Shown piece by piece: positions 1-6,628 of a DNA stretch of 64,000 bases. A model generated the notes under the pieces. That model had not been told where the DNA came from and made no database searches. It worked only from the letters and a program-made list of their open reading frames with translations. The translations under genes and the position numbers were made by a program. The DNA is from an uncultured Aquimarina sp. (GTDB lineage: Bacteria > Bacteroidota > Bacteroidia > Flavobacteriales > Flavobacteriaceae). Location of the stretch: assembly GCF_947500065.1 (NCBI RefSeq), contig NZ_CANMQT010000014.1, forward strand, positions 62,001-126,000, given 5' to 3'. How positions within the stretch are numbered: the first letter of the stretch is position 1; each line of letters begins with the position of its first letter.

Positions 1-954
1 ATCGACAACCTGCCCTATTTTTTCTAAAGACGTTAGTACATCATAAAAAGACTCCAATCCCACGATCAATTTTTCTACAGAACTGATGACTAATAAAATG
101 ATGATCTCTGCCGCTACAAACTGACCGATATTCATCTGCTGGTTCAATACTAACACTCCACCGATAAGTAAAAGTCCCGCAGTTACCAGTACTTTAAAAC
201 CAATCATCTGAATAAATTGTATCACCAATATCCTAAAATGACTCTCTCGGGAATCCAGATAATCGGCTACCAGAGCATCATTCTTATTTAGTGAAAGATT
301 CGTTCTACCGGATAGTTTAAAACTTACAATAGATCGTGCGATTTCCTGAATCCAATGGGCTACTTTGTATTTACTTTTTGATTCACTCAAACTTGTTTCT
401 AATCCTTTGGTTGCTGTATATTTAAATACGATATAAATCAAAACCAATAACAACAAGCCATAAATGATAAAGAATGGATGATAAAAAGATAATAGTAAGA
501 GTCCAAAAATGATTTGAACCAATGCTGTGGGGAAATCAACTAATATTTTAGATAACCCCTTTTGAATTGTCAACGTATCAAAAAAACGGTTGGCCAGTTC
601 TGGTGGATAATAATTACGTAATTCGCTCATTTTAATTTTAGGAAATCGATACGTAAACTCAAAGGAAGCTCTGGTAAAAATCTTCTGCTGTACATTTTCA
701 ATAATTCTGATTTGCATAAGCTGAAGTATCCCAACAAATAGCACACCTGCGGTAACTAAAATTACCAGAATTATCCAGGAGGTACTAACCTGAGCTCCTT
801 GAAGTAAATTGATAATCGCTTGTATCCCTAAGGGAAGCGATAAACTTACCAATCCTGCGAAAATTGCATAATAAAATACTTGAAGGATATCTCTTTTATC
901 AAGTTTTAAGAGTCCTATAAGGCGCTGCCAAGCGGTCAATATGTTTTTAGACAT
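1..954 (-). CDS. ABC transporter, membrane-domain part (partial, C-terminus outside window)
   Basis: The reverse strand is open from an ATG at 954 to the window edge (318 codons, no stop), so the gene is truncated by the window. The product starts MSKNILTAWQRLIGLLKLDK and contains several long hydrophobic segments typical of the six-helix membrane domain of type I ABC exporters (HlyB/MsbA-like). There is no N-terminal C39 peptidase domain. The nucleotide-binding domain would lie beyond position 1. The start is 4 nt after the stop of the tetR gene (959), so the two are probably co-transcribed and the exporter is likely under that regulator. The substrate is unknown; a multidrug, lipid or peptide exporter is possible. 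Confidence 0.75.
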   Translation of the reverse strand, partial: MSKNILTAWQRLIGLLKLDKRDILQVFYYAIFAGLVSLSLPLGIQAIINLLQGAQVSTSWIILVILVTAGVLFVGILQLMQIRIIENVQQKIFTRASFEFTYRFPKIKMSELRNYYPPELANRFFDTLTIQKGLSKILVDFPTALVQIIFGLLLLSFYHPFFIIYGLLLLVLIYIVFKYTATKGLETSLSESKSKYKVAHWIQEIARSIVSFKLSGRTNLSLNKNDALVADYLDSRESHFRILVIQFIQMIGFKVLVTAGLLLIGGVLVLNQQMNIGQFVAAEIIILLVISSVEKLIVGLESFYDVLTSLEKIGQVVD

Positions 955-958
955 TCTT

Positions 959-1633
959 TTAGTTATTTAAAGAATTAAATACTAGGTCAATAAAATAGGT
1001 AGTTGGAGTGATGTTCTCATTACAATCGGTTAATGAAGAAAAATGATCCTTTAAGAAGTGTTGATGCAAAGCACCTTCTGTAACAGTACTGGCTAGACTA
1101 GTAGGATATTGATACTTCTTATCAACTTCGATAATCATATCTTTAATTCTATTTACCAGCCTTTTATAGATAGAAAAATATCCATCTTTGTTTTCACTAT
1201 CAACTTCTTTAGTTAAATACGATTTCGAATATTCATTAATGACAATCTTGTTAAGTAGGATCTCATTAATATGAGAAAAAGAAGAATCCTCTTTTGTTGT
1301 CTGAGTGATAATCTCAATAGCCTTCGTAAGTTTTTCTTTCGAATCAGAAATACTATTGGTGGTAAATACCAACTGATATTCTAACCATCCCCAATACCAA
1401 GAAGTAAGATACAAGAGTAGTTTATGCTTATTTTCGAAATATCTGTAAATCGAGCTTTCATTTGATCCTATCTTTATTCCTAGTTTCTTAAAAGTGAAAC
1501 TATCAAAGCCTATCTCGTCAATTAAAAGAATACTATACTCAACAATTTTTTTCCCTAAAGTCGAAGATTCCGGATCCTTAAGGTATATATTATTGTTGAT
1601 ATTAACCTTTAAGTCTTGAAGTATGTATTTCAT
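959..1633 (-). CDS. TetR/AcrR-family transcriptional regulator
   Basis: The product has 224 residues. After a roughly 25-residue N-terminal tail, residues 28-75 form a TetR-type helix-turn-helix: a first helix around VEYSILLIDEIGFDSFTF, then recognition helix text NESSIYRYFENKHKLLLYL, close to the usual S-x-Y-x-(H/Y)-F-x-x-K pattern. The C-terminal ligand-binding part is not recognisable to a subfamily. The gene lies 4 nt upstream of the ABC transporter on the same strand, and a perfect palindrome at 1657-1674 sits 24 bp upstream of its start. Autoregulation and control of the exporter are therefore likely. The fold assignment is confident; the ligand is unknown. Confidence 0.8.
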   Translation of the reverse strand: MKYILQDLKVNINNNIYLKDPESSTLGKKIVEYSILLIDEIGFDSFTFKKLGIKIGSNESSIYRYFENKHKLLLYLTSWYWGWLEYQLVFTTNSISDSKEKLTKAIEIITQTTKEDSSFSHINEILLNKIVINEYSKSYLTKEVDSENKDGYFSIYKRLVNRIKDMIIEVDKKYQYPTSLASTVTEGALHQHFLKDHFSSLTDCNENITPTTYFIDLVFNSLNN

Positions 1634-1656
1634 AATTAAAACTATTTAGCTCAAAA

Positions 1657-1674
1657 GTAATAGTATTACTATTA
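1657..1674. promoter_or_regulatory. Palindrome, candidate TetR operator
   Basis: TAATAGTA-T-TACTATTA (1658-1674) is a perfect 8+8 bp inverted repeat with a one-base centre. Inside it AGTAAT-AGT-ATTACT (1657-1671) is also symmetric. It lies 24 bp upstream of the tetR start in the spacer shared with the divergent gene at 1779. Its position and symmetry fit a TetR-family autoregulatory operator; binding is inferred. Confidence 0.5.
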
Positions 1675-1778
1675 GCACATAATACATTAACTATTATTTA
1701 ACCAAATTTTATGTTTTATTGTTAACCAAATATTAGTAACTTTAGGATACACATCATTCTACATAAAATTACACATCT

Positions 1779-2132
1779 ATGAAAAATCTAGTATTTATAG
1801 CATTTTTATCGATAGTTACGATGAATGCTCAAGATTCGGAAGTTTTATCTACAGACACTATAGGCGTTGGAGACGTTATTACCTTAGGAGCGCCTTCGGG
1901 GCAAAGCTATCAACACATCTTGTTTCCTCCTACTAATTTCATCATCAAAAAGGGAGGAACCACTAATTTCAAACAATTACAAGGAATAAAGGTAGTGGTC
2001 ACTGATAAAGAAGTAAAAAAAGGAAAAACCAATATTACCATTAAAAGAAAAGACGGAAAGAAGTTTCTGAACAGTATAGCTGTGGTAAAAGTAAACCTCG
2101 AAGCTGCTACGGAAACAAAAGAAATATTATAA
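1779..2132 (+). CDS. Small secreted protein of unknown function
   Basis: The 117-residue product begins with a short Sec signal peptide (MKNLVFIAFLSIVTMNAQ, probable cleavage after NAQ). The mature part of about 99 residues is mostly beta-strand-like, with a basic stretch VVTDKEVKKGKTNITIKRKDGKK. No family was recognised. It is transcribed divergently from the tetR-ABC pair and alone. A 10-bp direct repeat TTAACCAAAT occurs at 1698-1707 and 1722-1731 upstream of it. It is probably a periplasmic or surface protein. Confidence 0.7.
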   Translation: MKNLVFIAFLSIVTMNAQDSEVLSTDTIGVGDVITLGAPSGQSYQHILFPPTNFIIKKGGTTNFKQLQGIKVVVTDKEVKKGKTNITIKRKDGKKFLNSIAVVKVNLEAATETKEIL

Positions 2133-2160
2133 CATATGTAGTAATGAGTAGCTGAGTAGC

Positions 2161-2535
2161 TTATAGTCCATCTACATTGAGCTCATCTTTCTTTTTTATT
2201 TCTGCAAGTTTATCTCGGATATCCTCATCATCCAGATATCTCAGTAAAGCTTGTTTGAAGTAATCCTTTTTGCCATAAGCAACTCCAGATTCTTTAACCA
2301 GATGACCCTCTTTAAGCATATTTCCTTCTCCTGTAACCAACCAGACAGGATTAATTTCTGTATACAATTGTATAATTTTTTCTATAAAGTCACCACCGAT
2401 ATTACTATTAGCGGATTGCAACCTATGTAAATAGCCTGCACTTGCACCTATAGAGAGACTAAAACTTCTAAGGCTAATGCCTAAATGAGCCGCAAAAACG
2501 ATAACTCTATCTAAAATTTTATCTTTTTTATCCAA
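2161..2535 (-). CDS. Helix-turn-helix (XRE/phage-repressor-like) regulator
   Basis: The 124-residue protein has an N-terminal helix-turn-helix of the lambda-repressor type: ILDRVIVFAAHLGISLRSFS then SIGASAGYLHRLQSANSNIG, followed by FIEKIIQLYTEINPVWLVTG. The last motif (NPxWLxTGEGxM) is common in Bacteroidetes XRE regulators. The acidic and basic C-terminus (ELNVDGL end) shows no ligand domain. It is divergent from the 88-residue gene at 2647 with an AT-rich 111-bp spacer holding AATATT-TTATAT-AATATT (2563-2580). It is probably a local DNA-binding regulator; the target is unknown. Confidence 0.7.
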   Translation of the reverse strand: MDKKDKILDRVIVFAAHLGISLRSFSLSIGASAGYLHRLQSANSNIGGDFIEKIIQLYTEINPVWLVTGEGNMLKEGHLVKESGVAYGKKDYFKQALLRYLDDEDIRDKLAEIKKKDELNVDGL

Positions 2536-2646
2536 AATATTGACTATTATTTGTGTATATCTAATATTTTATATAATATTGTATAACAAAACGATAACGT
2601 AACATTCACAAAGATACTTATACCAATAACATTAGCCAACTTATTT

Positions 2647-2913
2647 ATGATCACACCTGAAGAACGTACTGCGATCTTAAAGGTTATCGGAAGTAAACAT
2701 GTAAAAAAAATACAAGCTTACTTAAACCAAAACAAGATTTTAAGCCCTAATCAAAAACCCTACTCTAAAACGAGTATATCCTATATTCTTTCTGGAGAAA
2801 GAGAAAATGAAGTTATAGAGAATGCCATTTTTGCTTATGCCCATCAAAAAATGATCGAAAAAGAAAAACAGCAAGAATTACGAGATCTTATTGTTTCTAA
2901 ACAAAAATTATAG
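2647..2913 (+). CDS. Small probable DNA-binding protein, unknown
   Basis: The product has 88 residues and is basic and helix-rich with no signal peptide. The central YSKTSISYILSGERENEVIE resembles the recognition-helix region of helix-turn-helix proteins (a K-x-S-I-x-Y-I-L-S-G pattern), followed by a charged helix ending ELRDLIVSKQKL. It faces away from the XRE regulator at 2161-2535, an arrangement often seen for paired small regulators. No specific function can be given, and the DNA-binding role is an inference from the motif. Confidence 0.6.
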   Translation: MITPEERTAILKVIGSKHVKKIQAYLNQNKILSPNQKPYSKTSISYILSGERENEVIENAIFAYAHQKMIEKEKQQELRDLIVSKQKL

Positions 2914-2945
2914 CCCAAAACCGAAGTACTTGTCCGAATACCTTG

Positions 2946-2953
2946 TAATTTTG
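2946..2953 (+). promoter_or_regulatory. Minus-7 promoter element (TAATTTTG)
   Basis: TAATTTTG is an exact match to the Bacteroidetes TAnnTTTG element and lies 30 bp before the TTG start of the truncated haemoglobin gene. No well-spaced TTTG minus-33 element was found. Confidence 0.4.
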
Positions 2954-2983
2954 CAGAATAGATTAACGTAAACCAAGGTATTT

Positions 2984-3370
2984 TTGGACAAGGATGATTT
3001 AAAAGATATTACTACCAGAGAGGATATCGAATATTTGATGTGGGCGTTTTACAAAAAGGCATTAGAAGACCCAAACATTGGTTCATTCTTTACCGAAATA
3101 GCGCAAATTAATCTGGAAGATCATATTCCTCATATCGCTAGTTTCTGGGAACAACAGCTTTTTTATACCGGGAACTACAAAAAAAATGTACTGCAAATTC
3201 ACCAAAATCTTCATCAACAAAAAATAATGGAGAAAATCCATTTTGAAACCTGGTTGGAACTATTTACTAGCACTGTAGATCTTAATTATAGTGGTCCAAA
3301 GGCAGAACTAATGAAAACTCGAGCACTATCCATCGCTACAGTAATACAATTAAAAACTGGACAGGACTAG
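2984..3370 (+). CDS. Group III truncated haemoglobin
   Basis: The 128-residue product has the length and pattern of group III (P) truncated globins: an N-terminal ITTREDIEYLMWAFYKKALED helix, then GSFFTEI, DHIPHIASFWEQQLFYTG and a distal half with IHQNLHQQKIMEKIHFETWLELF. The histidine in IHQNLH is the likely proximal haem ligand. Such proteins bind oxygen or NO, usually for redox sensing or detoxification. The reading frame opens with a TTG codon at 2984; the first in-frame ATG is well inside the conserved first helix, so TTG is the likely start. A minus-7 element lies at 2946-2953. It probably stands alone or leads into the following gene. Confidence 0.8.
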   Translation: MDKDDLKDITTREDIEYLMWAFYKKALEDPNIGSFFTEIAQINLEDHIPHIASFWEQQLFYTGNYKKNVLQIHQNLHQQKIMEKIHFETWLELFTSTVDLNYSGPKAELMKTRALSIATVIQLKTGQD

Positions 3371-3489
3371 TCTATTTAGCTCCTTTTTAACTCATGGATT
3401 ACTCCTTAGCCATCGTAGAATTTATTATGCAAGCATAATAAAGCCGTTTTTAATGACTACCTTCCCTTTTGAAAAAAGAAAAAGGAAAG

Positions 3490-4548
3490 ATGAATATCAA
3501 AATAACTGGCACAGGAAGCTATATTCCTACAGAAATCATACAGAATGAAGATTTTGAAAATCATCAATTCCTTAATACAGATGGCAGCCAAATCAGGTAC
3601 CCTGCAGCTGTCATTATCGACAAATTCCAAAAAATTACTGGCATTGAAGAGCGTAGATATGCATCTTCCACATTAAATACATCGGATATTGCTTTTATCT
3701 CTGCAGAAAAGGCCATCGCCGATTCTGGTATAGATGCAGAAACTTTGGATTATATCATCGTCGCTCATAATTTTGGAGATGTAGCTAAAAACTCATCTCA
3801 AGCGGATACTGTACCTAGTCTTGCAACAAGAGTAAAGCACCTTTTAAAAATAAAGAATCCTTATTGTGTAGCATATGATGTACTGTTTGGATGTCCAGGT
3901 TGGATAGAAGGAGTTATCCAAGCAACTTCTTTTTTAAAAAGTGGTATGGCAAAAAAGTGCCTTGTTATTGGAGCAGAAACCTTATCTCGTGTTATTGATA
4001 AACATGATCGGGATTCTATGATTTATTCTGATGGATCAGGAGCTTCCATTCTTGAAATCACTGAAGACGCAGGTGGAATTATATCCTCCGCTAGCGCTTC
4101 TCATACCTACGAAGAAGCTAATTTTTTATTCTTCGGAAAAACCTATGACAACACATCGAGTGATCCTACGAAATATATTAAAATGTATGGTCGTAAAATA
4201 TATGAATTTGCCTTAACCAATGTGCCTAAGGCAATGAAAAAATGTCTAGACCAAGCTAATATTGATATTTCTGAGGTTAAGAAAATTCTTATCCATCAGG
4301 CTAACGAAAAAATGGATGAAGCCATTGTAAAACGATTCTACGAATTATACGAACAGGAAGTTCCAGATGGTATTATGCCTATGAGCATACAAAAATTAGG
4401 AAACAGTAGTGTAGCAACTATTCCGACGCTTTTTGATTTAATTCTAAAAGGAAAAATAGCCAACCAATCTATTCAATCAGGTGATATCTTACTCTTTGCT
4501 AGTGTAGGTGCAGGTATGAATATAAATGCCTTTCTATATAAATTCTAA
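3490..4548 (+). CDS. 3-oxoacyl-ACP synthase III (KASIII/FabH-like)
   Basis: The protein has 352 residues counted from the ATG at 3490, within the usual range for FabH-like enzymes. The thiolase-fold triad is visible: Cys135 in LFGCPGWIEG, His269 in ILIHQANEK and Asn305 in KLGNSSVATIP. The C-terminal LLFASVGAGMNINAF matches the family end. It condenses an acyl primer with malonyl-ACP. The open frame extends upstream to a TTG at 3469, but the ATG preceded by AAAGGAAAG gives the standard MNIKITGTGSYIPTE start. It is followed by a methyltransferase and a glycosyltransferase, so it could serve a lipid or secondary pathway rather than housekeeping FabH; the precise substrate is unknown. Confidence 0.85.
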   Translation: MNIKITGTGSYIPTEIIQNEDFENHQFLNTDGSQIRYPAAVIIDKFQKITGIEERRYASSTLNTSDIAFISAEKAIADSGIDAETLDYIIVAHNFGDVAKNSSQADTVPSLATRVKHLLKIKNPYCVAYDVLFGCPGWIEGVIQATSFLKSGMAKKCLVIGAETLSRVIDKHDRDSMIYSDGSGASILEITEDAGGIISSASASHTYEEANFLFFGKTYDNTSSDPTKYIKMYGRKIYEFALTNVPKAMKKCLDQANIDISEVKKILIHQANEKMDEAIVKRFYELYEQEVPDGIMPMSIQKLGNSSVATIPTLFDLILKGKIANQSIQSGDILLFASVGAGMNINAFLYKF

Positions 4549-4639
4549 ATCAATTTGTAAAAATCTTCATATCTGAATATAGTAATCTTTGTAATTGTCT
4601 ATTTTTACCACGTATAACTAGATTGCAACTTACTTAAAA

Positions 4640-5161
4640 ATGTACGAAGGAACTTTTCCTCATAAACGATATAAAGAAACACTAGAATTCTTAAGAGAGC
4701 ATATTCCAGCTCCGGCTTCTATTTTAGATCTTGGCGTCCATAACCCTTTCGTGGAGTTTATGGAAAAAGAAGGATATACTGTTAGCAATACTTCTGGAGA
4801 AGATCTTGATATAGAAACAGAAGCTGTAAAAACAACAGATGCAGAAATTGTTACAGCGTTCGAAATTTTTGAACATCTGATTGCTCCTTTTAATGTGTTA
4901 CGCGATGTTAAAGCAAACAAGATAGTAGCTTCTATACCACTTAAACTATGGTTTTCTCCTGCATATCGCAGTAAAACAGATCCGTGGGATCGTCATTATC
5001 ATGAGTTCGAGGATTGGCAATTTGACTGGTTATTAGAAAAAGCCGGTTGGGAGATAAAAGCTAAAAAGAAATGGACACATCCTATCAAAAAAATTGGTTT
5101 CAGACCTTTACTTAGGTACTTTACTCCGAGATACTATATCATATATGCAGAAAGAAAATAG
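4640..5161 (+). CDS. SAM-dependent methyltransferase-like protein
   Basis: The 173-residue protein has the class I methyltransferase pattern: motif I region ASILDLGVHNPFVEF, an acidic residue around GEDLDIET, motif AEIVTAFEIFEHLIAP (the FEIFEHL hallmark) and a C-terminal WLLEKAGWEIKAKKKW segment. Motif I lacks the usual GxG glycines (LGVHNPF replaces LGCGxG), so binding of S-adenosylmethionine may be altered. It ends 21 nt before the glycosyltransferase gene and is probably co-transcribed with it. The acceptor substrate is unknown. Confidence 0.65.
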   Translation: MYEGTFPHKRYKETLEFLREHIPAPASILDLGVHNPFVEFMEKEGYTVSNTSGEDLDIETEAVKTTDAEIVTAFEIFEHLIAPFNVLRDVKANKIVASIPLKLWFSPAYRSKTDPWDRHYHEFEDWQFDWLLEKAGWEIKAKKKWTHPIKKIGFRPLLRYFTPRYYIIYAERK

Positions 5162-5182
5162 TTCACATCAATCACTACCATC

Positions 5183-6031
5183 TTGAACATTTATATTGTC
5201 ATACCAGCGCATAATGAAGAACTATTGATTGCTAAAACCTTAGATTCATTAGTAACTCAAACAGTACTTCCTAAAAAAATAGTGGTGGTCAATGACAATT
5301 CTACAGATAGTACGGAAGCTGTTGTGAATAATTTTATCCGTAAGCATCCCTATATTTCTCTGGTCAATACCACCTCTTCTGAGGATCATATGCCAGGTAG
5401 TAAAGTTATTAATGCATTCTACAAAGGATATAAGACACTGGATGATGCATATGATGTGATTTGTAAGTTTGATGCGGATCTTATTTTTCCAGAAAACTAC
5501 CTGGAAACATTGATAACCAATTTCGAAAGAGATCAAAAAACCGGAATGGTAGGTGGTTTCTGTTACATCCAGAAAGGAAATGACTGGGTACTAGAAAATC
5601 TAACCAATAAGGATCATATCCGTGGAGCGCTAAAAGCATATAGAAAATCTTGTTTTCGAGATATTGGTGGATTAAAACCTGCAATGGGTTGGGATACTGT
5701 GGATGAGCTAATAGCACAATATCATAAATGGGAAATCAAAACGGATGAATCGCTAAAAGTAAAACACCTAAAACCTACAGGGAACACCTATAATTCTAAA
5801 GCAAAACACAAACAGGGAGAAGCTTTTTATAAAATGCGGTATGGTTTTATAATTACACTAATTGCGTCTGTAAAACTCGCGCTATTAAAAAAACAACCTC
5901 GGTTAATAAGTGATTATATAGCTGGTTTTTTTAAGGCTAAAAAAGAACGCCAATCATTTTTAGTTTCTAAACCAGAAGGCAAATTCATTAGAAAACTTCG
6001 TTGGAGAAAAATGAAACAGAAAATATTCTAA
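5183..6031 (+). CDS. Family 2 glycosyltransferase
   Basis: The 282-residue protein starts with the GT2 GT-A fold: MNIYIVIPAHNEELLIAKTL, then VVVNDNSTDSTEAVV and the acceptor-side DxD-like KFDADLIFP, followed by the GAL/GWDTVDELIAQYHKW region. The start is the TTG at 5183, giving exactly the canonical IVIPAHNEE beginning. There is no clear membrane segment. It transfers a sugar from a nucleotide-sugar to an unknown acceptor, perhaps a cell-surface glycan or a lipid. It follows the methyltransferase by 21 nt, so the pair may modify the same molecule. Confidence 0.8.
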   Translation: MNIYIVIPAHNEELLIAKTLDSLVTQTVLPKKIVVVNDNSTDSTEAVVNNFIRKHPYISLVNTTSSEDHMPGSKVINAFYKGYKTLDDAYDVICKFDADLIFPENYLETLITNFERDQKTGMVGGFCYIQKGNDWVLENLTNKDHIRGALKAYRKSCFRDIGGLKPAMGWDTVDELIAQYHKWEIKTDESLKVKHLKPTGNTYNSKAKHKQGEAFYKMRYGFIITLIASVKLALLKKQPRLISDYIAGFFKAKKERQSFLVSKPEGKFIRKLRWRKMKQKIF

Positions 6032-6237
6032 TACCTTATTTTGTAATAAGAAAACTAGGGTTCGTAAAACTTTTATAATAGTCTTTTTATTTTTTTGTCA
6101 AAAACCTTATATCGAATTTGTGTTATTATTTTTTCCGTGAATATTAATTACTATCAATTTAAAAAAAATTAACTTCTTTTAACAGTAACATATCGGCTAT
6201 TAAAGACATTAATATTTATAATCATAAAACAATTATT

Positions 6238-6411
6238 ATGTTACACAAAATTTTAAATGTAAAAGGAGTTGAAATCCTTAAAAAAGAAAATCAGAAAAAA
6301 ATAACCGGTGGATTTTATATAAATCCAAGAGGCGGAGGTCAATGTAGTTTGTCTATCTGTGCGATATGGGATACTCTAATTTTCAAACCTAATTGTAATT
6401 GTGATTCATAA
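6238..6411 (+). CDS. Double-glycine leader peptide, bacteriocin/RiPP-precursor-like (57 aa)
   Basis: The frame runs from ATG 6238 to TAA 6409-6411. The product is 57 residues: a charged leader containing VKGVEILKKENQKKITGG, then a core that begins FYINPRGGGQCSLSICAIW and ends PNCNCDS. The KKITGG ending at residues 24-25 is the classic double-glycine processing motif of exported peptides in Bacteroidetes. The 32-residue core contains four cysteines (36, 41, 53, 55) and an R-G-G-G stretch, suggesting disulfides or another modification. No modification enzyme or C39 peptidase gene is adjacent; the nearby ABC exporter at 1-954 lacks a C39 domain. A strong terminator follows at 6432-6473, consistent with a monocistronic small mRNA. 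The gene is solid; the product function is inferred. Confidence 0.7.
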   Translation: MLHKILNVKGVEILKKENQKKITGGFYINPRGGGQCSLSICAIWDTLIFKPNCNCDS

Positions 6412-6431
6412 TCTAAATTATGTGACACATT

Positions 6432-6473
6432 AAAAGTTTCGATAGGTCTAGATATCTATCGAAACTTTTTTTT
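6432..6473 (+). terminator. Rho-independent terminator after the leader-peptide gene
   Basis: AAAAGTTTCGATAG (6432-6445) and CTATCGAAACTTTT (6456-6469) form a perfect 14-bp stem with a 10-nt loop. The stem ends in a run of T through 6473. It lies 20 nt after the stop at 6411. Confidence 0.85.
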
Positions 6474-6628
6474 ATAACTACTCCTATATTTCTATTCTTT
6501 TGGCTATTAAAAAAAATAGGCCTAACTTCGTCCCACACACAACTTACAAGTATCTACTTTTAATAAAGCATTAGACGATTTTCAACGTTTAGTGGGAATG
6601 TTTAATACAAATATTTCAAAACAAACAA

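Noticed and set aside
1..954. ABC exporter as dedicated transporter for the leader peptide at 6238
   Set aside because: It lacks a C39 peptidase domain and lies over 5 kb away on the other strand with its own TetR; no evidence links the two.
4031..4216. 61-codon frame inside the KASIII gene
   Set aside because: It is an out-of-frame shadow of the KASIII coding region; the enzyme reads through with an intact triad.
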